DNA of 64,000 nt from Mesostigma viride (lineage: Eukaryota > Streptophyta > Mesostigmatophyceae > Mesostigmatales > Mesostigmataceae), in the NCBI GenBank assembly GCA_009746045.1, contig RPFO01000213.1, forward strand, positions 12,476,063-12,540,062. The letters run 5' to 3'. Shown here in pieces: positions 1-10,950 of the stretch. How positions within the stretch are numbered: position 1 is the first letter of the stretch; the number at the start of each line of letters is the position of its first letter. Both the position numbers and the translations under genes were made by a program. The notes under the pieces were generated by a model. That model made no database searches, had not been told where the DNA came from, and worked only from the letters and a program-made list of their open reading frames with translations.

Positions 1-1
1 G

Positions 2-1248
2 GGGATCACTGAGACGGTTCCTGCGGTGTGCTTGACCGCTGAGGAGGCGGGGCGAATTGAGGCTGAATTAGAGAAGGATGAGGTTCGTTTGATGCAATTG
101 GAGGCTACGGTTTTTGAATACCAGGAACATCTTCGGCAATTGGAGAAGAGCGAGGATGGCAAACATTGGCTAGCCCCTTCTCTTAACACCCCCGCAGGCA
201 CTGCCGAGGTAAGCGTGGCTGCATATGCTCAATCTTAATACCATTCTATCTAATTGCCCGAGTTTCTTGTGGCGTCGTGTTCCCCTTGTCGCGGAGCTTC
301 TGCGTTGGCGACTTGGCTGGCTCTTAGGATAACTCAGGATAGGTAGCTAGTGACATAATTTGTTTTCGGGAAGACGCTGAAGCAGAGTCGCGGTTCACTA
401 ACCTCGCTTGCCTGTTTGCCCATTAATATCGGCTGAAAGGTTTCAATTGCGTTATGAGGGGCGTGCACATGCCTTGTGAACTAGATGGCTGGGGAAGGAC
501 GGGTTGTTAAAAGTTTCTGGATAAGGCCCTGTAGTTTTCATGCGGCTTTTAAACTCATTTTCCTGGAATATCCAACATGGAGATCCCAACCTCCCATGTC
601 GGGGTCTGCTCTTGAGGATGGCCCCTCCTGTGCGAGCAGTGAGCGTGAAAATACCTTGCTTGTCGAAAATATCTCGTGCTTGTTGCCATTTTGTGTCTGC
701 ACTCTTCTAGATTGTGAGAAGTTTGCTATTATAACAATTATGGAATTTGGTTAAGTTTATGTCTTCATGTCAAAGTATTGCTACCAAGGCCTGTCCATTG
801 TAATTTCTCTTATCAGAAATTAGATTTCCACCCTGACCATTTCCAATTGTGGAGCTTGCGCATTGGTTCCTAGATTTCCTGAGTCGCCAAATTCACACAG
901 ATAGAACCACCAAACGTCGATTTGTCTTGAAGCCAATTCGTCAGTCTTTTCCCTCCAACGTCCGGTTTTTCCTGTCTATTCTTGTTTGTGGATACACTAT
1001 GCTTGCATTCGGTGATTTGCGGCGCTTGCATCCGGTGGTGTCTGTCCCCGCTCGCTTGCCAGCTCATCACGCGGCTCCACCAGCGCGTTGCCGCCCCGGA
1101 GTTCCTGGACAAGCTCGCGCATGCACGGTCTCACGCGCAGGAAGTCGAGGCCTCGGCGCCTCACCCTCCCGCGCTTGCCGCCTCCATTCTTGTAAATACG
1201 GATCCCAGCGATGATGGCACAGGTGCGCCACTAGTTCTGGCCCAGTAA
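2..1248 (+). CDS. 3' end of a coiled-coil protein gene (two exons visible)
   Basis: The reading frame is open from the window edge to 208 and ends at a good donor (GAG|GTAAGC), phase 0. The next exon I can support is 1063-1248: it follows TTGCCAG, opens in phase 0 and ends at TAA. The first exon is rich in Glu, Leu and Arg with heptad-like spacing (LEKDEVRLMQLEATVFEYQE), so a coiled coil is likely. Its end (EDGKHWLAPSLNTPAG) looks like a conserved linker. The terminal exon begins LITRLHQRVAAPEFLDKL, also helical, and then turns Ala/Pro-rich. I do not recognise the family. An extra small exon inside the 854-bp intron cannot be excluded. The 5' part of the gene lies outside the window. Confidence 0.5.
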
Positions 1249-1841
1249 TTCTGGCCACTAATTCGATGAATGTGGCATGCGATCTCAAACTTGCTGCAGC
1301 ATCACCCTGGCCCCGTGCGTATGAAACAGCAGGCCCTGGTATTGGCAATAGGCCGCGCGACAGGCATGCGTGTCACACTCTAGCTGCTGCTAAATTACTG
1401 CCAACTCTGGTGTGCAAACCCAGTTGGATTTTTCTGAAAGTGGATTATTCCACCATAGTAGCTTTTGTGTTGGGTTGCTATTTGACTGCAATGTGTTATC
1501 TAACCTCAAGCTTTATCTTAGAACTGTAATTTGTGATCTAACCTCAAATTCTTATATAGCTGCAATTTGTATCTAACCTCGAGTTTTTATCTAGCTTCAA
1601 TTTGTGATCTAACCTCGAGTTTTTATCTAGCTGCAAGTTTGTTATCCAACTGCGTGTTGTCAAGCTTCTCATTTGGCTTGCATTGCTTCCAGTTGGGAAT
1701 TAGGACACTCCTTTCCAGGAGCTCCTTGATTTTGAATAAATTTAGTTGTTCTTCACTGCCTCGTTATCTATTGCTTCCCAGGCAGGATAGGTTCATCACC
1801 ATTTTCCTCACCTTCCGCTTTCACCACACCCAACAATCACC
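1249..1841. repeat. Intergenic region with a short tandem repeat
   Basis: Between the two first genes lies a degenerate tandem repeat at about 1490-1640. Its unit is ~36-40 bp, built on (g)atctaacctcgagtttttatctagctgcaatttgt, and is present about four times with drift. The rest is T-rich and probably holds the 3' end of the upstream gene and the promoter of the downstream one. No clear TATA box was found. Confidence 0.5.
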
Positions 1842-1914
1842 ATGACCCGCCACCATCCTTCCAGGGAAACCGCCGCCGACCGCCCTTGACCTCTCCAACT
1901 CGTCGTGGTGGACC

Positions 1915-4100
1915 ATGGTGGGCCTCGCCCCCGCCCCCTCCCCTGCCCCCGAGGTCATGTCCTCTCCCCACCCCGAATCGCCTTCCCAGTTCCACCCCAT
2001 ACCAGTGCCAGCGGCAACAACAGCTGCCGTCGCAACACCAGAAGGCATGGCAGCAAGGGAGGCGGGGACAGGAGAGACGGCGGCAGCGGGGGCGGTGCCA
2101 TCAGAAACAGGGGAGGAGGCGGCAGCAAGGGAAGCTCCCCATGACGACGCTGAGAACGAGAACCCGCCACCGTCGCATCTGCCCGCGCACATCCCCCTGG
2201 AGGGGGAGTACGTGTTTGTGGACCACGCCGACGTCGTCGACAGCATCGCGTGCTTTGTCGCCAGCTACCTCACGCGGCTGCCCGAGACCAAGGTGGGCAA
2301 CAGGGACGGCATGGTCGCGGTCACTGTATAGTGTGTGTTGTAGCGATCATTTATGCACGGGAGACAAAGGTTGGCACAAGGGGAAGCTAACAGGCTAGCT
2401 AGCGGTCACAATATATCAATGAGACAACCAGCGCAGGCCAGAAATGTGAAGAATTCGGACCATGGTATCTCGAGCCTGCCGTTATCTTTTACAGTGTATA
2501 GCTGTAGCTCGTTTTTGTCAGCTTTGGAGATGCGAAAGATGGGAAGGTAGAGCTCCCTACTTAATCACCGTGTTTCAACATTGTAGTTGCTGCCCTGTAT
2601 GCCCTGATCATCGGGTGGCTTTGGGGGGCACCTGTGCTACCCGCAAAGGATGCACAGACAAACTCCTTTCCGTACTTGTTAAGAAGGCAAAGGTTTGGGT
2701 GCTGTACTAGAGCGTAAATTATGGTATAAACCCCCTAAATCACACGGTCATAGGATGCATGGCCGGGCAGCCATTAGATTTTTGTTATGTAGCCACCTGT
2801 GCGATGCCCCGCGTGGAGATTTAGGTGGGGTATCTTATCAGCCAAGGGGGGTCACTGCAACGTTTTCACATTCCTACCCTTGGCTTGCCCGGCAAAGCTG
2901 AAGTGCTCGATTTTGAATCGCGTATGGAACTAGGCCACCCGTGGTTTTTGTCACGTAGGCGAAGGTTAGCCAATTCCTGTGGCCATATTTGCATATCTCT
3001 AGGAGCTTGTGGCCAGGTTTCCTTATGCCAGCTTCCTCGTGCCAGTTCAGTGTAGGCCCCGATAGGTGGCCTAAGAGCGTGGTTGCGGTGTCCTGGTGGT
3101 GGATGCATCTCATCAACACGCCGTGCCGATGTCAGCAGCAAGTCCATGGTCGCTGACTGCGGGCGAAGCTAGTGCAGAGTTGGGGATCCAGGGGGATCCA
3201 GGGTGTGGATGGCGCTTTTGGGAGCTGATGTCGAGGCTGACGTCGTCCTTACCATTCCTTCCCCCGCTCGTGACCGCGCTGTTGGCATGGCCTTTCGCTA
3301 TCCATGCTGTGACCTTTCTGTCGTCATCACCTGTACTGTGGCTGCCATCACCGGCAATGCTTCCGGCATCATCGTCTTTGGTGACATCGTCATCTTTGGT
3401 GACATCATCGCCGTTCTCTGCTACCAGCACCTGACCCCGGAGAAACTGCAGAAAGGTACTGCGGTGTGCTTTCTTACCTCCTGGCAGCTCGGGGCGAATC
3501 TTGGCTCTTTTTGAATGCCTCTCAGCGAGACTGGAGTGTTATGTATGAATGCAAGGGCAAGCGATTTGCCCCTGCATTCAATCATAATAACTAAACAATA
3601 ATTACAAAGAATCTGCAGATTAAATTAATTTCATCAAGTTTTTTGGGCAGGTACCCTGGTTTCATCAAGTGTTTAATTTAAGCCAGTCAGATTAAGGTCA
3701 TCCTATCCTCATCGGTTTGTCGCTCTCATTTGCTGATTGGTCGGATCGGCCGAAGTGGTCTTACTGGCCTTGCTCTGTCGTATTGGTCGTCTTGGCCGTG
3801 TTGGCCGTGTCTTGTTAGTTGGACAGAACTCTTACTGGTCTTATATGGTCCTAGTCTTACATGGCCTGCATGTACTTTTCCTGGTCCCTCAATGCCCCTT
3901 CTCTCCCCCACCACCCCCTCCCCTCCCGTGCACAAACCATTGGTCCACCACCATCCACCCCAGTGCTCCTGGTCTCTCTCAACGAGCTCAAGGGCCGCAG
4001 CGTGGTGCGCCGGCTGTGGGACTGGGGCCAGTACCTGCACCACTCGGCGTGGTGGACCACCTCCGCCGTCACGTGAGTTCGCGCATGCATGCACTCTCTC

Positions 4101-4178
<78 letters not shown>

Positions 4179-4205
4179 CTCTGCCCCCCCTCTCTCTCCC
4201 TCCCT

Positions 4206-4299
<94 letters not shown>

Positions 4300-4567
4300 C
4301 GCTCTCTCGCTCTCTCGCTCTCTCGCTCTCTCGCTCTCTCGCTCTCGCTCTCGCTCTCGCTCTCGCTCTCGCTCTCGCTCTCGCTCTCGCTCTCGCTCTC
4401 GCTCTCGCTCTCGCTCTCGCTCTCGCTCTCGCTCTCGCTCTCGCTCTCGCTCTCGCTCTCGCTCTCGCTCTCGCTCTCGCTCTCGCTCTCGCTCTCGCTC
4501 TCGCTCTCGCTCTCGCTCTCGCTCTCGCTCTCGCTCTCGCTCTCTCGCTCTCTCTCTCTGCCTCTGC

Positions 4568-4603
<36 letters not shown>

Positions 4604-4638
4604 CGCTCTCTCTCTCTCTATCGCTCTCTCTCTCTCTA

Positions 4639-4729
<91 letters not shown>

Positions 4730-5655
4730 CTCTCTCTCTCTGCCCCTCTCTCTGGGTCACGTGAGTGCTCTGCCCGGCTTGTGAATTGCTGGCAAGATGA
4801 GTGAGATTGCTTTGCGGCCTTTATATGGGAATGTGTTGAACATAGTCAAGTAGCTTTCCCTGCGGGAGTCTGCGGGAGTGTGTTTACCATAGTCCAGTAA
4901 TCTTTCATATGGGAACGCTTTTCACCTAGTCAGGTAGCGATGGGCGCCACACTTGTCTGCGAAGTGTATGTCCCTCTGCTGCATCGAACGCGCATTACTT
5001 TGGTGGGACTGTCATCAGGGCAAGCGGAATTGGGGTTTAGTTTCAAACCTCGGGCGCATTGTGCGCACCCCTTGCCCTATGGCGGGGCTCCTGGAAGTCG
5101 TGTGCGTGGCATAGGTGGACCAGTGTCGCTAGCAAAAGGAGCAAGACCAGCTCCTTAGTAGCAGGCTTCCCCAATGAGGATTATTGGCAAACGACACAGG
5201 ATTGTTGGCAAGTTGGTGTCATCCATGTCTGTGTGAATGCTGCGGTTCCTGTCACCGTGATCCTTGTTACTCATACTGAAGGTTCACTCTCTGACCATGA
5301 CCGCTTGGGCACTTGCTTGGACCTGTTACATTGGATTTGTTCTATGGGCCGATGCTCGGCTCTCGTTTTACTTTGCTCTTCCATTGGCGGCTTGTGCATG
5401 CTGTGTAGATTCGCAACATCCGTTTTGAATTCTTTATGTGCTCTGTGGGTTCTTGTACGGGGCGCTTGTGATGGGCGCATATCCTGCGTGCTTACGCTAT
5501 GTTTGGCTGCTCCCCCGTCCCCCAGCGTGTACAAGCACCCACTCGTGGCCAAGGCGGCGGTGATGGCCATCTGGACGGTGTGCAAGCTGATCGTCACGGG
5601 GGGGGCGGGGGCGATCACCACCGCGCTGCCGATCGTGGCGAATCTACTGGCCTGA
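1915..5655 (+). CDS. Four-exon gene for a small conserved-looking protein of unknown function (~214 aa)
   Basis: Proposed exons are 1915-2292, 3428-3455, 3964-4072 and 5526-5655. Junctions are AAG|GTGGGC, CAG|CAC...AAAG|GTACTG, CCCAG|TG...CAC|GTGAGT and CCCAG|C. Phases 0, 1 and 2 match at every join, giving 645 nt with TGA at 5653-5655. The start ATG at 1915 has a good context (ACCATGG). The upstream ATG at 1842 opens a short frame that stops within 16 codons. The N-terminus is Pro/Ala-rich and low-complexity; the folded part starts near VFVDHADVVDSIACFVASYL. The next exons give an L-T-P-E-K-L-Q-K helix, then VRRLWDWGQYLHHSAWW, then a hydrophobic C-terminus (AAVMAIWTVCKLI) that could be membrane-associated. 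The pattern resembles small plant/algal proteins without a name; that is a recollection, not a search result. Confidence 0.6.
4089..4755. repeat. Compound CT microsatellite inside intron 3
   Basis: About 670 bp of (CT)n. It contains a ~200-bp block of (TCTCGC)n at roughly 4330-4540 and a short (TA)n at about 4583-4603. It lies wholly inside the 1,453-bp third intron of the preceding gene. The long Ser/Leu/Ala/Arg reading frames that cross it on both strands are artefacts of the repeat. Confidence 0.95.
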
Positions 5656-6990
5656 ACAAGGCGGCGCGCGGGACCTTGTGTACTTGCGATGAAGGCGGCG
5701 CGCGGGACCTTTGTACATGGAAACATTAACGATGAGACGACCAGCGTAGCCACGGTATCTGGACGGTGCGGATCACGCCTCAAACATCTGAGCCAGGCGT
5801 GATGGCAAGTTCTGGTACTGATCCTTGTGTCATCAAGCCTGCGCTGGCTGTCAGGGTGGTACCGTGGTCACTATACTAGAGTAATGTGTTGTGGTACGGA
5901 TCCTCGTGACCTCCAGGCTGTGCTGGTAGTCCTGTTGCCATGTCCTAACCACTCATAGGGGAGAACAGAGAGGACCAACTCCTTGGGTGGAGGGATGCAG
6001 TGCTTACTTATGATGCGCACGTTGGGACGTGCCCCATTGCGGGAATGTGCTTTAGACGATCCAGGGTCTGTTGTTGCTCCCAACAGTGACAACGGGATGC
6101 CCATCATAAACTGTACTGTTGAAGGTCTAGGTGCCTACTGAAGGACTGAATGGCATGCTGCGTGCAGCGCTGCTCTGCTCGCAAGTCGTGCTTGCTGAAG
6201 TTGCTCTGTCCAAACCCCGATCGAATAGGCAGGGTGGCATCAAGTAGGTGGCGGATCCAGTGGAGACTTCCAGTACTGTTGGGTGTGCCGGTGGACCGTG
6301 ATTGGCCAACCAGTGCATGCCTGAGTTTGATAGTGGCAAGGTGACCTGATGTGGGCCTCGTCTCCAGGGCTGCAGCACAGGCCTTCATAAAGAGCCTGAA
6401 TTGGCTATGGTTTGTTTTGCGTGTATCAAGGAGACAACCAGCGCATTGTATCAAGGAGGCTGCCAGCGCCTTATGTCTCAATTTGGTTAGGCTCCCATGC
6501 ATGCCTTCCATGGGTGTTGCATGAAAGGGTGTTGGGTAAGAGGGTCTAGAATTGGATGGCTAGCTGGCAGCATGTACACATCTTGTGCACTCGAGTTGCT
6601 GCACATGCGTGCCATCTAGGGCCTTATGTCCGCTTGCAATATGCGTGCGCTCACCTTGTAAATAGCTGTTTATGCGCCGTCATTAATGCGGACCACCATC
6701 CACTTTTAAACATGGTGGTGATCTTATCAACATGTGTACAGTAAGTATATCAAGGAGACAACCCTCGCAGGCCAGAAATATAATTAATTCTAAGAATGTT
6801 TTGTCAATAATCGATTGAGTCATATGATTAGCTGGTTCAACATGTTGGTCAGGGCCGTCTGAAGGTCATTCACTCGCTATTAATCAATCAATATATTAAA
6901 CAGGTGCTCCCGGTTTTGGGAGTCAGGGAGCACCAGAGTGCTTTTAATCCCTGAGTGTGCACCGCGGCGAGGGGGGCAGAGACCCCCACC
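5656..6990. repeat. Intergenic region with degenerate copies of a ~25-bp dispersed motif
   Basis: No gene is supported. The region holds several copies of a motif close to AAGGAGACAACCAGCGC. They are at 5731-5750 (+, degenerate), ~5838-5856 and ~5912-5935 (reverse, degenerate), 6424-6443 and 6448-6470 (+, adjacent), and 6748-6778 (+, extended by AGGCCAGAAATAT). The 6748 copy is also similar to 2411-2458 in intron 1 over ~35 bp. Further copies lie at ~10200-10220 (-) and ~62930-62955 (-). Confidence 0.55.
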
Positions 6991-7640
6991 CCCCTTCATT
7001 AATTAATTAATTAATTAACTAATTAATTAGACTCATGCTCCCGTTGGGGAGTCACGGAGCATTAACCCCGATGGATGGATGGGTGTGTGCAAACAGTCCT
7101 ACCGGTCTAAGCTATCTACATCAGCAACCTACGACATCTATCTAACAGCAACTAACTACAACATCTATCTATACAGCATCACGTGGCCCTAGGGGAGCTG
7201 TCTGGCGTGCCTCCCGTGGGTTTGCACACGCGGGCGCTTCCCCACAGGGGGGGGCTCGTTGTCCTCTATGACCTGGGCGCACTTGGCCTTGTCCATCATC
7301 TTCTTCCAAATCATGGAGAGGCCTAGGCCCCCCATGTCCTCTACTAGCTGTTCTTTGAAGGTGCGGGCCTTGCGGCGTCTAACATATCAGGGGGCCCGGC
7401 CCACGTCAGGAGGTGCCTGCCAGGCTGAGCTGGTCGCAGTCCTGCGGGGGGGCCACGTGAGGTGTCTACCTGGTTGGTGTGAGCTAGGTGCCCTACTAGC
7501 TGCAGGCGCCGCTGCTTAATGGTGCTGGTGATATATGGCATGCCCTGGTACAGGTCCTCATTGCGGACATGAGCAGCATATCCTACTCTGAAAATGGAAC
7601 GCGGCATGTTGGTGACCCCCTTCATGCCACAGGCATGCCA
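6990..7640 (-). pseudogene. 3' fragment of a LINE-type retrotransposon (RT C-terminal region and tail)
   Basis: Read on the minus strand, this encodes the segment that follows the RT domain in many LINEs: GMPYITSTIKQRRLQLVGHL, then a Gly/Pro-rich linker, then a SFKEQLVEDMGG-like end. It finishes in a (TTAA)n-type tail at about 7000-7030. It matches in reverse the region ~8190-8860, so the two form a long inverted repeat. It is 5'-truncated near 7640 with small indels and is non-functional. Confidence 0.7.
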
Positions 7641-7747
7641 CATGCAGGGTGCACAATATCGTCGACCCGTCGAAACGATCCGGCATCCCCTGTACGTGGG
7701 TGCAATATGATCAACCCGTGTGAGCATTACATAATTCCTATGGAGAC

Positions 7748-8862
7748 ATGACACTGAGCACGTGCAGACGTGGCTTGACGTCATGCCTCGCCATCGAGGC
7801 CCGAGCGGTGGGGCTCGAGGTCAGCAAGAAGACCGAGGCCCCGGCGGTTGGGCTCACTCAGCCACCGCTGGACCTCTTCCTCCTCGATGGCTCTCGAGTC
7901 CAGTACCGGGACCGCGTCAAGTTGCTGGGTAGCTTACTACCCAGCTGCAAGGACGATGTGGACCACCGTATCCCCCTCTCCTGGCACGCTTTACGCAAAT
8001 ACAGGGCCATGTGGCGCAAGCCCCTGGGCAAGGTAGAGAAACAGGACCTGTTCAAGGTCCTGGTCCTCCGTCCCTGTTCTTACGTACGGGGCCGAGACGT
8101 GGCGAGGACCCTCACAGCCGACCTTGCCAGAAAGCTGGACGGCGCGGTCACCAACATGCTGCGGTCCATTTCTCGTGTATGATATATGATACGCTGCTCA
8201 TGTCTGCAGTGAGGACTTGTACCTCGGCATGCCATATATCACCAGCACCATTAAGCAGCGGCGCCTGCAGCTAGCGACACTAGCTGTGCCTACGGTAGGG
8301 CACAGCTCGCGCACCAACCAGGTAGACACATCACGTGCCCCCCCCGCACGGGAGGACTGCGACCCGAGCTCAGCCTGGTCGGCACCTCCTCACGTGGGCT
8401 GGGCCCAGCAATGCTAGACGTCGCAAGGCCCGCACTTTCAAAGAACAGTTCGTAGAGGACATGGGGGGGCCTCTCCGTGATTTGGAACAAGATGATGGAC
8501 AAGGCCAAGTGGGCCCAGGTCATAGAGGACAACGAACCCCCTCCCGTGGGGAAGCGCCCGCGTGTTTATTGCGAATGCGGGAAGCATGCTCGCTAGACAA
8601 GCCACGCTCACGTGACGCAGTCACGTGTCTATTAATTAATTAATCAATGCTCGCTATAGACAAGACCCCTAGGGTATTGAGGGCACCATAGATATAAAGT
8701 TGGCTTGTCGATGTATAGATAGATTAGACCGGTAGGATTGTGTGTACCCATACATACATACATACATACATACATACATCAGGGTTAATGCTCCGTGACT
8801 CTACAACGGGAACACGAGTTTAATTAATTAATTCATTAATTAATGGAGACATGCATGAGCAA
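7748..8862 (+). pseudogene. 5'-truncated LINE fragment, plus orientation (RT thumb/C-terminal region)
   Basis: The frame 7748-8182 reads EARAVGLEVSKKTEAPAVG, then KLLGSLLPSCKDDVDHRI, then LRKYRAMWRKPLGKVEKQDLF and LTADLARKLDGAVTNMLRSI. This is the pattern of the region downstream of the YADD box in RTE/craniofacial-like LINE polyproteins. Out-of-frame continuation encodes the GMPYITSTIKQRRLQ segment. The 3' end has (CATA)n and (TTAA)n stretches and mirrors the minus-strand copy at 6990-7640. Frameshifts show decay. Confidence 0.75.
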
Positions 8863-9089
8863 CTGGCAGAGCTAGGCGAGACGCATAGCTAGGTTGGCGG
8901 ATGTCAGTTGGCTACAGGTTAATTAGGCTAGAGGCATGCATGCAATGTTATGTTCTACCCATGCATTGGCGTTGCACATGGGATGAGCGGCTAGGAATGT
9001 CCAGGTTGCATGTCACCCAATGATGGGTGTGACTACATTGTGGCTATAGTCTAGTCTATAGCCCGTGGGGGGCTTCTACACATCTTGTA

Positions 9090-10060
9090 GTAATGGCTGG
9101 CTGTTGATGATCAAGTCCCCGCGGCGCCGGCCCCTCCAGAACACCTTGGGCTTCTTGCGGTCTTGCTTGTGGCGCAGTTACTCCGCGGGCCACATGTCGC
9201 GTCGCTGCTGCTGCTGAGCGCGGGGGTCAGGCCGTCGTTGCCCACCGTCCAGGCTAGAATTCATGCAGCTTCTTGTGGCACGAGAGGAACATCCCGGCTT
9301 ATCCTCCATGGATCCGGAACGGAAGGTAAGCAGCTAGGACTGGTGGGTTTTCTGCCTTGTCCCGTGGGGGGGAAAGGCGGTGCCCACGTACGCAGTTCTA
9401 CTTTACCAACGAGTTACAGACTTCCAGTTGGGTAAGGAGCTTGCTCCTGAGCTCGGCCTCAAGAGACTTGGCCGTCTCCCCTGGCTGCTGATCGAAACGA
9501 CGCAGCATCACTCGGCAATGGCGGCGGCCAGGCGCGGTTGGTGTCCTCGCGCGTTTCTGCCGGTGTTGGACTTTTGGCATCTCCTGCAGCTTCGTGGCGA
9601 TGGCATCCGTGGTCGATCGCCGGTTGGTCGCTGACGTACCGCAGTACAGGTCTGCGTAGGAGAGTGGCGAGAGGCTGCCATCTGCCGGCTGGGTGGGCTG
9701 GGCCGGCAGCGATGGTGGCCGTCTGCGCTGCAACCTCTGCGACCTGCGCGGCCAGCTGGGCCTCGGTTTGGGCGGGGATGGGTTCGAGTTCCTTGGCGAG
9801 CAGGCTGCACTTGCCCTCCACCTGATTCATAGTAGGCGAGAAACTAGGGTGGCATGCGCCTAGCTCGATCAGAAGCCTGTGCCGCGGCCGTCTGCAGCGC
9901 CGTGAGCTGCCAGGCTTGAAGTTTGTGGCCAGGCGACCTCAACTCCTCAAGGTTTCCGCACATGCATGCATGGGAGACCCGGGCCTCCACCATGTTGAGC
10001 GATGTGGTCAAGCTTCTTGGCCAGCACGTGACCTGGCCGGGCAGCCAGGTCACGCATGTT
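9090..10060 (-). pseudogene. Degenerate LINE ORF1-like region
   Basis: On the minus strand, overlapping frames give a helical Gln/Ala-rich part (SLLAKELEPIPAQTEAQLAA) and a basic part ending in LRRFDQQPGETAKSLEAELR. Across frameshifts near 9100-9235 comes a segment similar to LTPAQQQQCRDQW...RHK...WRG. The last segment also occurs at 18083-18268, which supports a shared mobile-element origin. An ORF1 or ORF1/ORF2 linker of a LINE is the best guess. No intact frame remains. Confidence 0.4.
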
Positions 10061-10950
10061 CATCCAGCACTGCAAGGAGGTCACTCGCTATGAGACACGC
10101 TGTGTACAGGTAGGTTTTGTTTAAAAAACATTTTTCAAATAATTATTACATACCGCATTTTATTATATATTAATAAAACTTGTATACATCAAGCTTGCAC
10201 GCTGGTTGCCTCCTTGAAATGATCGAAATAACTCCAATCGGCCATGCAACATGGATGGAGCCCAGTGCCAAACCACGAAGGCATACTGTTAGCATGCATG
10301 CAACCGGGCCGCCCTTGTTCAATAGCCCATCACGGGTGCTCAAGAAACTTATACAACTAGAGCTCCGCTACAATAGTCGTCAATGAATCATCTCTGGCTT
10401 GCCGATCGCCATTACGTCCATAGTACAGTAAATATATTATAAATAAAATTAAATTACAACATGACTCCGTTGGGAGAGCATGTAGCACATATTCCCTTGC
10501 TGGACCGGATGGAGGTGGGCGAAGCCGCCGGAAACCGAACTAACAAGCTAACTCTAAGCTAATCTAGAAAGATCGAGGCCCTAACGACTCTACTCAGCAA
10601 AGCCGCTTTGCTGAGTAGGAGGCCCCATGTAGGAGGAAGGGGCGGCCCCTTCCTCCTGCATGGGGGGAGGGGGCTTGCCCACGTACGGCAGGGGCTGGCG
10701 TGTGAGCCTGGACAATCGTCTTCCACCTCTTATTGTTCTGCATAGCTAGCAACTTTCAGAAAAAGTCTCTTGCTTAATAAGCAAGAGAAAGGGAGTGAAT
10801 GCGGTGTTCATGGGACCACTACTGAGGTCGGCCAGCAACAGCTGTGTGTAGTTCATGGCAGGCGGTTTAACCCAGCTTTTCTATAGGAATGTCAATATGT
10901 CCTTGGGGCCGTATAGATTATCTTGTTTCGTTCGGGCCAGGCCCGGCAGG
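10061..10950. other. Gene-free stretch with three tri-nucleotide-loop hairpins
   Basis: No coding sequence is supported. Three hairpins occur within 200 bp. The first is at 10590-10618 (13-bp perfect stem CTACTCAGCAAAG, loop CCG). The second is at 10623-10665 (about 20-bp stem CCCCATGTAGGAGGAAGGGG, one mismatch, loop CGG). The third is at 10766-10788 (10-bp perfect stem TCTCTTGCTT, loop AAT). A reverse copy of the dispersed AAGGAGACAACCAGCG-like motif lies near 10200-10220. Confidence 0.6.

Noticed and set aside
3726-4804. Long ORFs of 231-355 aa on both strands
   Set aside because: They run through the CT/TCTCGC microsatellite and encode only Ser-Leu, Arg-Glu or Ala-Leu repeats; an intron explains the region.
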